Positions 1-9,047 are shown, counted from the stretch's first letter. The stretch: 64,000 bases of DNA from Bradyrhizobium sp. LTSP885 (GCF_000938305.1 NZ_JYMT01000003.1:62001-126000), one strand, 5' to 3'. Made by a program: numbers and translations. The notes: generated by a model from the letters alone, not told the origin.

Positions 1-46
1 CGCATTGTCCAGTATGCTGCGGCGCAAAACAGGGGTCTGAACGATA

Positions 47-1375
47 ATGCCGATTGGTGAATTTGGCGGTGCCCCGCCACTGGTGGCGGAAGGCAGTCCG
101 GGACTCACGACGCCGCTCTACTGGATGTACGAGATGGGGCATGCGTCGCTCAATCCGGCACGTGCGGTGACCGACGCCACCAAAATCCTGTTTCAGAATC
201 CGCTCAATCCGTGGACCCACACCGAGTTCGGCAAGAACGTCGCGGCGGCTTGCGAATTGTTCGAGCGCACCACCCGCCGTTACGGCAAGCCGGAATGGAA
301 TCTGCCGACGACCGAGGTCAACGGCGTCCGCACGCCGGTCGAGGTACGTTCGATCTGGGAAAAGCCGTTCTGCCGCCTGTTGCATTTCGATCGCAAGCTG
401 ACGCGTCCGCTGCGCAGCCCGCAGCCGCGTGTGCTGATCGTGGCGCCGATGTCGGGCCACTATGCGACGCTGCTGCGCGGCACCGTCGAGGCGTTCCTGC
501 CGACGCATGAGGTTTACATCACCGACTGGGCCGATGCGCGCACGGTGCCGCTCGCGGCCGGCCGTTTCGATCTCGAGGACTATGTCGATTACCTGATCGA
601 GATTCTGCATGCGCTCGGCGGCAACATCCACATCGTTGCGGTGTGCCAGCCCTCGGTGCCGGTGGTTGCGGCGGTCTCGGTGATGGAGGCGAACAACGAT
701 CCGTTCGTGCCGCTTTCGATGACGCTGATGGGCGGCCCGATCGACACCCGCCGCAATCCGACCGCGGTCAACAACCTGGCCGAAGAGCGCGGCATCGACT
801 GGTTCCGCAACAATGTCATCACCAAGGTGCCGTTCCCGCATCCCGGCGTGATGCGCGACGTCTATCCGGGGTTCCTGCAGCTTAACGGCTTCATCAGCAT
901 GAACTTCGATCGGCACATGGACGCGCACAAGTCGCTGTTCGCCAATCTGGTGAAGGGTGACGGCGATCTCGTCGACAAGCACCGCGAATTCTATGACGAG
1001 TATCTCGCGGTGATGGACCTCACTGCGGAGTATTACCTGCAGACCGTCGACCTCGTATTCGTCAAGCATGCGCTGCCGAAGGGCGAGATGACCCATCGCG
1101 GCAAGCCGGTCGAACCCTCGAAGATCCGCCGCGTCGCGCTGATGACGGTGGAGGGCGAGAAGGACGATATCTCCGGCCTCGGCCAGACCGAGGCAACGCA
1201 CGCGCTCTGCACCGCGATCCCCAACGATCGCCGGGTGCATTACGTGCAGAAGGGTGTCGGGCACTACGGCGTGTTCAATGGCTCGCGCTTCCGCTCCGAA
1301 ATCGTGCCGCGGATCTCCGATTTCATGGTTTCGGCGGCCATTACGCGGGTTTCCCTCGCCGCCGCCGCTGAATAG
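47..1375 (+). CDS. phaZ: Intracellular polyhydroxyalkanoate (PHB) depolymerase
   Basis: A cytoplasmic depolymerase that mobilises stored polyhydroxybutyrate granules. The 442-residue length fits the PhaZ/PHB_depo_C family. No signal peptide is seen, as expected for the intracellular type. The alpha/beta-hydrolase nucleophile is the cysteine of VAVCQPSVP (Cys200), as in intracellular PhaZ enzymes that use Cys in place of Ser. A downstream Asp in EGEKDDISG and the His of VGHYGVF complete a plausible triad. The start is the first ATG, and the N-terminal MPIGEFGGAPPL is what I expect for this family. The regulator and synthesis genes (phaR, phaA, phaB) lie in the same window near 48-51 kb but are not in an operon with it. 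Family assignment is firm. Confidence 0.93.
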   Translation: MPIGEFGGAPPLVAEGSPGLTTPLYWMYEMGHASLNPARAVTDATKILFQNPLNPWTHTEFGKNVAAACELFERTTRRYGKPEWNLPTTEVNGVRTPVEVRSIWEKPFCRLLHFDRKLTRPLRSPQPRVLIVAPMSGHYATLLRGTVEAFLPTHEVYITDWADARTVPLAAGRFDLEDYVDYLIEILHALGGNIHIVAVCQPSVPVVAAVSVMEANNDPFVPLSMTLMGGPIDTRRNPTAVNNLAEERGIDWFRNNVITKVPFPHPGVMRDVYPGFLQLNGFISMNFDRHMDAHKSLFANLVKGDGDLVDKHREFYDEYLAVMDLTAEYYLQTVDLVFVKHALPKGEMTHRGKPVEPSKIRRVALMTVEGEKDDISGLGQTEATHALCTAIPNDRRVHYVQKGVGHYGVFNGSRFRSEIVPRISDFMVSAAITRVSLAAAAE

Positions 1376-1452
1376 GTATCGTTCCGGCCTCGATTCCGGC
1401 GGCGGCATAAGTCGCTGAATTGACTAAAGGAATATCGAATCCGGGATCGTTT

Positions 1453-1478
1453 AAGGGGTGAATGTGGCCTCACCCCTT
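1453..1478 (+). terminator. Hairpin downstream of phaZ
   Basis: A perfect 9-bp stem (AAGGGGTGA and TCACCCCTT) with an 8-nt loop lies about 80 bp after the phaZ stop. No clear T-run follows, so termination is only inferred. The rest of the 280-bp gap before the next start shows nothing else I recognise. Confidence 0.4.
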
Positions 1479-1657
1479 GGGCATTGTTTGTGACGATGAT
1501 TCACTTGAAAAATTCCGATCCGAGCCCCTGCAGGTAGAGGTCAAGAACTGGCCAGCCCCTGTATATTGGGCAAATGATTTGTTTTTGCGCCGAGCGATTT
1601 CAATGGCGGCGGTTATGGCAGAATCCGGGCGAACTCCTGCTCCCCGGACTGTCAGAC

Positions 1658-2413
1658 ATGGCTACTCGCGCGCTCCTCTATCGGCGGCCTGCCGAACCCG
1701 CGACTCTTTTGGTCAGGCACGGCTCCCAATTCTTCACGATCAGGCTTCGCCGGCACCGGCGGGCGCGGCGTTATACGTTGAGAATCCATCCGACCGACCG
1801 CGAAGCGATCCTCACGATGCCGCCGCGCGGCACGATCGCGGAAGCCAAGGAGTTCGCCCACCTCCATGGCGGCTGGATCGCCGCTCGTCTTGGCCGTTTG
1901 CCGAAGGCCGCACCATTCCAGCCCGGCACGATGGTGCCGTTCCGTGGCGTTCCGCACCGCCTTGTTCACCGCACCGGCGAGCGCGGCACGGTCTGGATCG
2001 AGACGCGTGACAGCGGCGAGAAGATTCTCTGCGTCGCCGGCGGCGTCGAGCACATGGACCGCCGCGTGCACGACTTCCTCAAGCGCGAGGCGCGCAAGGA
2101 ACTGCAGAAGGCGGCGCTGTTTTATGCGGCGGAACTCGGCGTGCGGGTGAAGCGGATTTCGATCCGCGATCAATCCAGCCGCTGGGGCTCGTGCACCTCG
2201 GCCGGCTCGCTGTCATTCTCGTGGCGGCTGATCCTGGCGCCGCCCTTCGTACTCGACTATCTTGCGGCGCATGAAGTCGCGCATCTCGTCGAGATGAACC
2301 ACTCGGCGCGGTTCTGGCGGGTGGTCGACAAGGTCTGTTCGTCGGTCGCGCGTGCCAAGAACTGGCTCGACACCCATGGCAACGACCTGCATCGCTACGG
2401 GATCGAGGATTAG
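1658..2413 (+). CDS. YgjP-type zinc metallopeptidase (SprT-like, DUF45)
   Basis: A predicted zinc-dependent metalloprotease of the DUF45/YgjP family (M48-related). The zinc site HEVAH lies in a segment AAHEVAHLVEMNHSARFW near the C-terminus, with the characteristic downstream NHSxxFW motif. The preceding RWGSCTSxGxxSFSWRL stretch is also diagnostic. The frame is open back to 1574, but the ATG at 1658 (MATRALLYRR) gives the usual family length of about 250 residues, and the upstream residues look like translated intergenic DNA. The physiological substrate is unknown. The gene stands alone between phaZ and a palindromic repeat. Confidence 0.85.
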   Translation: MATRALLYRRPAEPATLLVRHGSQFFTIRLRRHRRARRYTLRIHPTDREAILTMPPRGTIAEAKEFAHLHGGWIAARLGRLPKAAPFQPGTMVPFRGVPHRLVHRTGERGTVWIETRDSGEKILCVAGGVEHMDRRVHDFLKREARKELQKAALFYAAELGVRVKRISIRDQSSRWGSCTSAGSLSFSWRLILAPPFVLDYLAAHEVAHLVEMNHSARFWRVVDKVCSSVARAKNWLDTHGNDLHRYGIED

Positions 2414-2432
2414 GCGTCGTCAGCGCTTAGTG

Positions 2433-2519
2433 CGTAGGATGGGTAGAGCGGAGCGAAACCCATCATCTCGCCGCGCAGATGAAGACTGATGGGTATCGCT
2501 GCGCTCCACCCATCCTACG
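2433..2519. repeat. Intergenic palindromic repeat, GTAGGATGGGT family
   Basis: Two inverted arms (GTAGGATGGGTAGAGCG and the complementary CGCTCCACCCATCCTAC) make a long imperfect hairpin between two convergent genes. Related copies are at 35534-35616 and, degenerate, at 52015-52050. Confidence 0.8.
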
Positions 2520-2536
2520 CATTGAAGCAAGAGCGC

Positions 2537-4819
2537 TTAGCGACGCCCGCCGAACAGCCGGTCCGTCAGCCAGCCATCTAGTCCGGCCGCCGCTTCGGGC
2601 CGCGCGTTCGGGTTCGCTTGCGCCGAGGTGCGCGTCGGTGGCGGTGGGCGATAATAGCTGCCGGCGGCTGGCGTGACGGGTGCAGGCGGTTGCGACGGTG
2701 GCTGCATCTGAGGCTGCATCTGAGTCTGCATCTGTCCCGTCGGCGCCGACGGCGCGCTGACCTGCGTCGACACCTGGATCAGGTTCGCCGGTCCCCAATT
2801 GCCTTGCGAATTCGGAATGGTCGCCACAGGCACGCCTTGATGCGCGGCCTTCATGAAACGCGTCCATACCTCGACCGGCAGCCCGCCGCCGGTCGCCTTC
2901 TTGGTCGGCGAATTGTCGTCATTGCCGAGCCAGACGCCGGTGACGAGGTTGGCGGTGTAGCCGATGAACCAGGCGTCGCGATAATCCTGGCTGGTGCCGG
3001 TCTTGCCCGCGGCGGTCCAGCCGGGGATCTCGGCCTTGCGCGCGGTGCCCGAGATCAGCGTCTCGCGCATCATGCTGTTCATCATCGAATCGTAGCGCGG
3101 CTCGATCACTTGATTGGGCTGATCGGAGGGCCTGACGTAGAGCACCTTGCCCGAGCTGGTGCGGATACTGGTCACGACATGCGGTGAGACGCCGAACCCG
3201 CCATTGGCGAAGGGTGCATAGGCGCCGACCATCTCGATGACAGAGACTTCGGAGGTGCCGAGCGCGATCGAGACGTTGGGCTCGAGTTTCGACGAGATGC
3301 CGAGCCGGTGGGCGGTGCGCACCACGTTCTTCGGCCCGACCTCGAGGCCGAGCCGCACCGCGACCGTGTTCAGCGACATCGCCAGCGCCTGGGTCAACGT
3401 CACCGAACCGAAATATTCGTGGGTGTAGTTTTCCGGCTTCCAGCCCTTGATGTCGAGCGGCGCGTCCTGCCGGATCGTATCCGGCGTCAGCCCCGATTCC
3501 ACCGCGGTGAGATAGACGAACGGCTTGAACGACGAACCCGGCTGGCGCTTCGCCGTCACTGCGCGATTGTACTGGCTCTCGGCGTAATTCCGTCCCCCCA
3601 CCATGGCGCGGACCGCGCCGTCGGGCGTCATCGCCACCAGCGCGCCCTGGCTGACATTGAACTTCACGCTCTTGGCGGCGAGCTCGTCTATAACAGCGGC
3701 TTCCGCAATGTTCTGCAGCTTCGGATCGATCGTGGTCTGCACCGTAATGTCCTGGTCGATCTGGCCGACCAGATCGTCGAGCACTTCGCCGATCCAGTCG
3801 GCGACATAGTTCACGGTGCCGGCACCGGCCGGCTTCACATTGATCGAAGGCTGGCCGATCGAGGCTTTTGCCTGGGCTTCGGTGATGAAACCGGCGTCCG
3901 CCATTGCAGTGAGCACGAGTTGCGCGCGCTGCTCGGCGCCCTCCGGATTGCGGTTCGGCGCCAGCCGCGACGGCGATTTGACGAGACCCGCCAGCATCGC
4001 GGCTTCCGCCACCGTCACATTCTTCGCCGACTTGCCGAAATAGCGCTGCGCCGCGGCTTCGACGCCATAGGCGCCGGAACCGAAATAGACGCGATTGAGA
4101 TAGAGTTCGAGGATCTCGGTCTTGGAATGCTTGCGTTCCAGCCACAGCGCGAGCTCGGCCTCCTGCAGCTTGCGCTGCATAGTGCGCTCCTGGGTCAGGA
4201 ACAGGTTCTTGGCGAGCTGCTGGGTCAGTGTCGAGCCGCCCTGCGAGACGCCCCGATGCAGCACGTTGGTGACTGCTGCGCGTAAAATGCCGATCGGGTC
4301 GACGCCGTAATGCGAATAGAAGCGGCGGTCCTCAATGGCGATGAACGCCTTCGGCAGATACGGCGGCAGATCCTTCAGCGCGACATTGGCGCCGGCCATT
4401 TCGCCACGCTGCGCCAGCACGCTGCCGTCGAGACCGACGATCTGGATGGTCGGCGGCCGCTTCGGTATCTCCAGCGACTGGATCGGCGGCAGATGCGCGC
4501 CGACATAGACCACGACGCCAATCACCGCGATACCGGCCCACAGGCCGAGCACCGCGGTCCAATAGAACAGCCGGCCGATGACGGTGCCGCGTGATTTGGC
4601 GCGGCGCTTGCTGCCGCTGCGCGATGGACGCGGCCTCTCACCGCCGGAATCGCCGCCAGAGGTGTTGTTCCTATTGTTCGTGGGCTTGGATTTGGCCGGC
4701 GTGTCGTCGCCACCGCCGGGAATGCGGTCGGCGATCGACAGCCGCAGGTCGGAAAGCGCGGCCGGAAGCCCGAACAGCGGCTCCTTGCGCCCACCGCTTT
4801 TTTTCTGTCCCCACGCCAT
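2537..4819 (-). CDS. Penicillin-binding protein 1A (class A, bifunctional)
   Basis: Bifunctional peptidoglycan glycosyltransferase/transpeptidase anchored in the inner membrane. A basic cytoplasmic N-terminus of about 85 residues precedes one membrane segment. The GT51 domain follows with the EDRRFYSHYGVD and GGSTLTQQLAKNLFL motifs. The transpeptidase domain carries SSFK (active-site Ser), SLN and KTGTS. The C-terminus is Pro/Gln-rich and contains a short nucleotide tandem repeat. The ATG at 4819 (MAWGQKK) is preferred over the codon at 4825, two residues upstream. The gene is monocistronic in this view and convergent with the metallopeptidase gene. Confidence 0.93.
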   Translation of the reverse strand: MAWGQKKSGGRKEPLFGLPAALSDLRLSIADRIPGGGDDTPAKSKPTNNRNNTSGGDSGGERPRPSRSGSKRRAKSRGTVIGRLFYWTAVLGLWAGIAVIGVVVYVGAHLPPIQSLEIPKRPPTIQIVGLDGSVLAQRGEMAGANVALKDLPPYLPKAFIAIEDRRFYSHYGVDPIGILRAAVTNVLHRGVSQGGSTLTQQLAKNLFLTQERTMQRKLQEAELALWLERKHSKTEILELYLNRVYFGSGAYGVEAAAQRYFGKSAKNVTVAEAAMLAGLVKSPSRLAPNRNPEGAEQRAQLVLTAMADAGFITEAQAKASIGQPSINVKPAGAGTVNYVADWIGEVLDDLVGQIDQDITVQTTIDPKLQNIAEAAVIDELAAKSVKFNVSQGALVAMTPDGAVRAMVGGRNYAESQYNRAVTAKRQPGSSFKPFVYLTAVESGLTPDTIRQDAPLDIKGWKPENYTHEYFGSVTLTQALAMSLNTVAVRLGLEVGPKNVVRTAHRLGISSKLEPNVSIALGTSEVSVIEMVGAYAPFANGGFGVSPHVVTSIRTSSGKVLYVRPSDQPNQVIEPRYDSMMNSMMRETLISGTARKAEIPGWTAAGKTGTSQDYRDAWFIGYTANLVTGVWLGNDDNSPTKKATGGGLPVEVWTRFMKAAHQGVPVATIPNSQGNWGPANLIQVSTQVSAPSAPTGQMQTQMQPQMQPPSQPPAPVTPAAGSYYRPPPPTRTSAQANPNARPEAAAGLDGWLTDRLFGGRR
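2701..2736. repeat. 12-bp tandem repeat inside the PBP1A gene
   Basis: Three consecutive 12-bp units (GCTGCATCTGAG twice, then a variant) encode alternating Gln-Met in the C-terminal tail of PBP1A on the minus strand. The units are in frame, so changes in copy number would only alter tail length. Confidence 0.75.
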
Positions 4820-4930
4820 CCGCAACGCTCACACCCTTACGGGGGCGCAAGCTAGCGTTCCCGGTTTAAGGGGCGGTTACGCAAAGCTTAACGCCGGATT
4901 AGGAGGTTGGGCGGTGCGTGCTTAAATGTT

Positions 4931-4980
4931 GGAGCACGATCCGGAAAAGTGGGCACCGGTTTTCCGAAAAGATCATGCTC
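4931..4980. repeat. Rhizobial intergenic repeat (GATCCGGAAAAGTGG type)
   Basis: Contains ATCCGGAAAAGTGG, ACCGGTTTTCCG and AAAAGATCATGCTC, a palindromic intergenic element I recognise as common across rhizobia. It occupies the divergent spacer between the PBP1A gene and the DUF1330 gene. Confidence 0.75.
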
Positions 4981-4992
4981 AAACAGAGAGAT

Positions 4993-5018
4993 GGAGCGCG
5001 ACCGAATGATCGCGCTCC
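4993..5018 (+). other. Hairpin just upstream of the DUF1330 gene
   Basis: A perfect 9-bp stem (GGAGCGCGA and TCGCGCTCC) with an 8-nt loop ends about 10 bp before the ribosome binding site AAGGAG of the gene starting at 5041. It would sit in the 5' leader if transcription starts upstream. Any regulatory role is inference. Confidence 0.5.
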
Positions 5019-5040
5019 AGGGAACAACAAGGAGCACCGC

Positions 5041-5466
5041 ATGGGCCACATCGATCCGACCAAGGACGTTTTCGCACAGTTCCGGGACAGCGACCGGCCA
5101 GGCCCGATCCACATGCTCAATCTGGTCCGGCTGCGCGAGCACGCCGCCTATCCCGACGGCCGCAAAGCGACCGGCGCCGAAGCCTATGCCGCCTATGGCC
5201 GCGACAGCGGCCCGGTGTTCGAGCGGCTCGGCGGACGCATCGTCTGGCAGGGAAAGTTCGAGCTGATGCTGATCGGCCCCGAGGCCGAGCGCTGGGACCA
5301 TTGCTTCATCGCCGAGTATCCCAGCGTCGGCGCCTTCGTCGAGATGATCCGCGATCCCGTCTACCGCGAGGCGGTGAAGCACCGTCAGGCCGCGGTGGAA
5401 GATTCGCGGCTGATCCGGCACGCCGTGCTGCCGGTGGGGAAGAATTTCGGCGAGGTGCCGAAGTAG
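5041..5466 (+). CDS. DUF1330 family protein
   Basis: A small cytoplasmic protein of 141 residues with the dimeric alpha/beta-barrel fold expected for DUF1330. Diagnostic stretches are PIHMLNLVRLREHAAYPDG, the repeated EAYAAYG pattern, and DPVYREAVKHRQAAVEDSRL near the C-terminus. No biochemical function is established for the family. The frame stays open 41 codons upstream, but the ATG at 5041 has a good AAGGAG site, and the extension would be translated repeat DNA. The gene stands alone. Confidence 0.82.
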   Translation: MGHIDPTKDVFAQFRDSDRPGPIHMLNLVRLREHAAYPDGRKATGAEAYAAYGRDSGPVFERLGGRIVWQGKFELMLIGPEAERWDHCFIAEYPSVGAFVEMIRDPVYREAVKHRQAAVEDSRLIRHAVLPVGKNFGEVPK

Positions 5467-5515
5467 GCTACGCAGGAATCGATTGGACGCGACGATCTCC
5501 ATCCCCGTCATCCTG

Positions 5516-5610
5516 AGGTGCGAGCCCTTGCGAGCCTCGAAGGGTGCGCGGCCACAGTCGGGCCGCCGCCCTTCGAGGGCCGCTGAAGAAGCGACCACCT
5601 CAGGGTGACG
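5516..5610. repeat. Intergenic palindromic repeat, CGTCATCCTGAGG family
   Basis: Starts CGTCATCCTGAGGTGCGAGC and ends with the inverted CACCTCAGGGTGACG, with an internal CTTCGAGG inverted pair. It lies between convergent genes. Confidence 0.75.
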
Positions 5611-5646
5611 GTGAGAGATTGATTGTGACGAGCCCAAAAAACAAAC

Positions 5647-5668
5647 CGGCGGCCCGTTGAGGCCGCCG
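5647..5668 (-). terminator. Rho-independent terminator of the binding-protein gene ending at 5694
   Basis: Read on the minus strand, a perfect 8-bp GC stem (CGGCGGCC and GGCCGCCG) with a 6-nt loop is followed directly by GTTTGTTTTTTGG. It begins 26 bp after the stop codon, a textbook intrinsic terminator layout. Confidence 0.85.
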
Positions 5669-5693
5669 ATCGTCTGTCAAATCTGCAATCCCA

Positions 5694-6920
5694 CTAGCCC
5701 GCCGGACCTGCGTCCTCGAGGATCGGGCCGAACAGCTCCCAGCGCTCGCCGTTGAACTTCATCATCTGCAGCTGCTTGTTGACGCGATAGTCGGTCGCCG
5801 ACGTGTTGGCCTTGATGCCCGGCAGCGCGATGTCGGTCGTGACATCCTTCATCGATGAAGCCTGCTTCATCACGTTCTCGCGCGTCAGGTCGTCGCCGCA
5901 CGCCTTCAGCACGGTCACCAGCATCTGCGCGGTGGCGTAGCCGTAGGTGTTAAAGTTCGAGTCCTTGTCGCCATCGGGATAGTACTTGGCCATGAAGTCG
6001 AAATAGCGCTTCAGGCCGGCATCGTCCTTCCAGGTCGGATCGAGCGGGTCTTTGCCGTAGTTGACGCTGATCACGCCCTTGGCGGCGTCGAGCCCCGCCG
6101 GCTTCATCACCGCGCCGACCGAGGTGGCGTTGATGTCGACGATCTGGACCGGATGCCAGCCGATCTCGGCAATCTTCTTGATCGCCTGCGCCGCCTGCTT
6201 CGGCGTCGTGGCCGAGAAGAACAGGTCCGCGCCGGAATCCTTGATCTTGAGGATCTGCGAATCGATGGTCGGATCGGAGACCTCGTAGGACGCTTCCGAC
6301 ACCACCGTGGTCGCGGCCTTGTCGCCGAGCCCGGCCTTGAAGCCGTTCAGGTAGTCCTTGCCGAGGTCGTCATTCTGATAGAGCACGCCGACCTTGGCGT
6401 TGGGATATTCTTTCACGATGTACTGGCCGTAGATACGCCCTTCCGTGAAGTAGTTGGGGTTGAAGCCCATCGTCCAGGGGAAGTTCTTCGGATCGGTGAA
6501 CTTCGAGGCGCCGGTCGCCGCAAACAGTTGCGGCACCTTCTTGCCGTTGAGATATTTCTGCACGGCGGCATTTGACGGCGTGCCGACGATCTGGAACGTC
6601 AGCAGCACCTCGTCGCTCTCAACGAGCTTGCGGACCTGCTCGACGGCTTTCGGCGGCGAATAGGCGTCGTCATACTGGATCAAATTGACCTTGCGGCCGT
6701 TCACGCCGCCCGCATCGTTGATCATCTTGAAATAGGCCGCCTGGGTCTTGCCGATGCTGGCATAGGCGGAGGCTGGTCCACTGAAAGGGACGGTCTGGCC
6801 GATCTTGATCTCGGTGTCGCTGGCGCCGGAATCGTACTTCTTTTGCGCCGAGGCCGCCGTTGTCGACAGCGCGATTGCGAGCGCCGTTGCCGTGACCAGG
6901 TGGAAAATCCCGTTCCTCAT
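5694..6920 (-). CDS. ABC transporter periplasmic binding protein, branched-chain amino acid type (paralogue 1)
   Basis: A 408-residue secreted solute-binding protein of the Leu/Ile/Val-type receptor family (Peripla_BP_6). A Sec signal peptide (MRNGIFHL... to AASAQ, about 26 residues) precedes the mature start KKYDSGASDTEIKIGQ. The ligand-binding core TVPFSGPASAY is clear. The start was placed at the ATG preceding this signal peptide, because the frame is open 108 codons further into repeat DNA. No permease or ATPase gene is adjacent, so the partner transporter must be elsewhere. A close paralogue follows at 7326-8546. The ligand is unknown; aromatic acids and amino acids are both plausible for this family. 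Confidence 0.88.
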   Translation of the reverse strand: MRNGIFHLVTATALAIALSTTAASAQKKYDSGASDTEIKIGQTVPFSGPASAYASIGKTQAAYFKMINDAGGVNGRKVNLIQYDDAYSPPKAVEQVRKLVESDEVLLTFQIVGTPSNAAVQKYLNGKKVPQLFAATGASKFTDPKNFPWTMGFNPNYFTEGRIYGQYIVKEYPNAKVGVLYQNDDLGKDYLNGFKAGLGDKAATTVVSEASYEVSDPTIDSQILKIKDSGADLFFSATTPKQAAQAIKKIAEIGWHPVQIVDINATSVGAVMKPAGLDAAKGVISVNYGKDPLDPTWKDDAGLKRYFDFMAKYYPDGDKDSNFNTYGYATAQMLVTVLKACGDDLTRENVMKQASSMKDVTTDIALPGIKANTSATDYRVNKQLQMMKFNGERWELFGPILEDAGPAG

Positions 6921-7130
6921 AATGCTGCGTTCCTCACGTGATTGATGTTGGGCCGATGATCTCGTCCGCGGGTCCAAATTCCCGCAGATCGCCATCGCTT
7001 GCGCCGGATACTGGAGGAACCCCTGTTGCAACGCAAGACGAGCGATGCCGAAAAGGTGAGCGATTTCAGTCAACGAAAGTAGGGGGCGGCGCAAAAGGAA
7101 AGCGGCGCAGCGGAGGATGCGCCGGCTTTG

Positions 7131-7310
7131 CCTAACCTCGCCCCGCGTGCGGGGAGAGGTCGCATCGCATCGAAGATGCGATGCGGGTGAGGGGGAGTCT
7201 CCGCGAATTCGTCTGTCACCGTCTGTGCGGTAACAGCCCCTCACCCCAACCCTCTAAGAGCGAGCTACGCTCGTCTCGGCCCCGTAAGAACGGGGCGAGG
7301 GAGCGCGGTC
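7131..7310. repeat. Intergenic repeat with CCCCGCGTGCGGGGAGAGG and related arms
   Basis: Composite palindromic element in the 405-bp gap between the two binding-protein genes. It contains CTCGCCCCGCGTGCGGGGAG, an inner perfect hairpin (CGCATC...GATGCG), and a distal inverted GCCCCTCACCCC arm. The remainder of the gap (6921-7130) would hold the promoter of the upstream gene, but I see no convincing motif there. Confidence 0.65.
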
Positions 7311-7325
7311 CCATCGCGGCTCGAT

Positions 7326-8546
7326 CTAACCCGCCGGTCCGGTGTCCTCGATGATCGGGCCGAATAGCTCCCAGCGCTCGCCGTTGAATTTCATCATCTG
7401 CATCTGCTTGTTGATGCGATAGTCGTTCGGTCCTGTCGTGATCGACATGCCGGGTAGCGCGAGGCTCGGCACGAACTTCTTCAGGCTGGTCACCTGCTTC
7501 ATCAGGTTCTCGCGGGTGAGGTCGTCGCCGCACTGCTTGAGCACCTGGATCAGCAGCTCCGCCGTCGAATAGCCGTAGGTGTTGACGGTGTTGAGCTTGT
7601 CGCCTTCAGGGTAATATTTGTCCATGAAGGTGAAGTAGGCCTTCAGGCCGGCATCGTCCTTCCACTGCGGATCGGCCGGGTCCTTGCCGTAGTTGGTCGA
7701 GATGATGCCCTTGGAGATGTCGAGACCGGCCGGCTTCAGTGTCGCCGATACCGGGCTCGCATTGATGTCGAGGATGTGCACCGGGTTCCAGCCGAGGTCG
7801 GCGACCTTGCGGATCGCCTGTGCCGCGAATTTCGGCGTCGACGCATCATAGAGCAGATCGACGCCGGCGGATCTCAGCTTGACGATCTGGGAATCGACCG
7901 TGGGGTCGGTCAGTTCGTAGGACACTTCGGCCACGATCATGCTCGCAGCCTTGTCGCCGAGCCCGCCCTTGAGACCTGCGATGTAATCGCGGCCGAGATC
8001 GTCGTTCTGGTAGAAGATGCCGATCTTGGCGTTGGGGTAATTGGCCAGGATGTATTTGGCGTAGATGCGTCCCTCGGACTGGTAGTTCGGATTGTACGAG
8101 ATGGTCCAGGGCGCTGCCACCGGATCGGAGAAGCGCGACGCCCCGGTGGAGGCGAGCAGCTGCGGCACCTTCTTGGTATTGAGATATTTCTGCACGGCGG
8201 CGTTCGATGGCGTGCCGATGATCTGGAAGGTGAACAGCACCTCATCGCTTTCGACCAGCTTGCGCACCTGCTCGACCGCCTTCGGCGGCGAATAGGCGTC
8301 GTCATACTGGATCAGGTTCAGCTTGCGGCCGTTGATGCCGCCCTGATCGTTGATCATCTTGAGGTAGGCGGCCTGGGTCTTGCCGATGCCGGCATAGGCC
8401 GACGCAGGGCCGGAGAACGGCACGGTCTGGCCGATCTTGATCTCGGTGTCGGTCGCGCCGATGTCGTATTTCTTCTGCGCGGCGGCTGACGTAACGGACA
8501 ACGCGATGGCAACCGCAGTCGCAGCGAGCAATTGCACGCTTCTCAT
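7326..8546 (-). CDS. ABC transporter periplasmic binding protein, branched-chain amino acid type (paralogue 2)
   Basis: A 406-residue secreted binding protein closely related to its neighbour at 5694-6920. The two share long near-identical stretches such as the DDAYSPPKAVEQVRKLVESD segment and the C-terminal MMKFNGERWELFGPI. The signal peptide is MRSVQLLAATAVAIALSVTS followed by AAAQ. The ATG at 8546 has a strong GGGAGG site 5-6 bp upstream, which decides the start over the longer open frame. Like its paralogue it lacks a neighbouring permease or ATPase. The pair looks like a tandem duplication separated by repeat DNA. Confidence 0.88.
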   Translation of the reverse strand: MRSVQLLAATAVAIALSVTSAAAQKKYDIGATDTEIKIGQTVPFSGPASAYAGIGKTQAAYLKMINDQGGINGRKLNLIQYDDAYSPPKAVEQVRKLVESDEVLFTFQIIGTPSNAAVQKYLNTKKVPQLLASTGASRFSDPVAAPWTISYNPNYQSEGRIYAKYILANYPNAKIGIFYQNDDLGRDYIAGLKGGLGDKAASMIVAEVSYELTDPTVDSQIVKLRSAGVDLLYDASTPKFAAQAIRKVADLGWNPVHILDINASPVSATLKPAGLDISKGIISTNYGKDPADPQWKDDAGLKAYFTFMDKYYPEGDKLNTVNTYGYSTAELLIQVLKQCGDDLTRENLMKQVTSLKKFVPSLALPGMSITTGPNDYRINKQMQMMKFNGERWELFGPIIEDTGPAG

Positions 8547-8684
8547 GTCGTGACCTCCCATGTTGCCGATGATCTTGTCCGCGAGCCGTCGGCCGCCGGA
8601 TGTCACCGTTGTGAAGATGATGGAGGAACGATGGGGGCATTGCAAGGCAATGCCAGCCGCGCGCAATGTCGCGCTATGCGCCTC

Positions 8685-9047
8685 TCAAGCCAGCCAGAGC
8701 AGGATCAGCGCCAGCGCCGCGGGCGCGGCCTGCACATACAGGATGCGCTTGCTGACGGTCGCAGCGCCGTAGACGCCGGCAATGATGACGCAGAGCAGGA
8801 AGAATATCTTGATCTGGAACGCGAAGGCGGGATTGCCGTGGATCAGGCCCCAGATCAGCCCTGCGGCCAGGAAGCCGTTATAGAGCCCCTGATTGGCGGC
8901 GAGCACTGCTGACTCGGTGGCCTTCTCGATCGAGTTGCGAAAGGTCTTGAGCCCGAGCGGCTTGGTCCAGAGAAACATCTCCAGGACCAGGAAATAGATG
9001 TGCAGTGCGGCCACCACCGCGACCAGGACATTGGCGAGCAAGAGCAT
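8685..9047 (-). CDS. DUF1304 family inner-membrane protein
   Basis: A 120-residue integral membrane protein with about four hydrophobic segments. The N-terminal MLLLANVLVAVVAALHIYF and LEMFLWTKPLGLKTF are hallmarks of DUF1304, as is the NQGLYNGFLAAGL motif. Function is unknown. The ATG at 9047 was chosen. A TTG five codons upstream extends the frame, but 9047 matches the family N-terminus. The next gene, divergent, is a DNA-alkylation repair methyltransferase. Confidence 0.85.
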   Translation of the reverse strand: MLLLANVLVAVVAALHIYFLVLEMFLWTKPLGLKTFRNSIEKATESAVLAANQGLYNGFLAAGLIWGLIHGNPAFAFQIKIFFLLCVIIAGVYGAATVSKRILYVQAAPAALALILLWLA

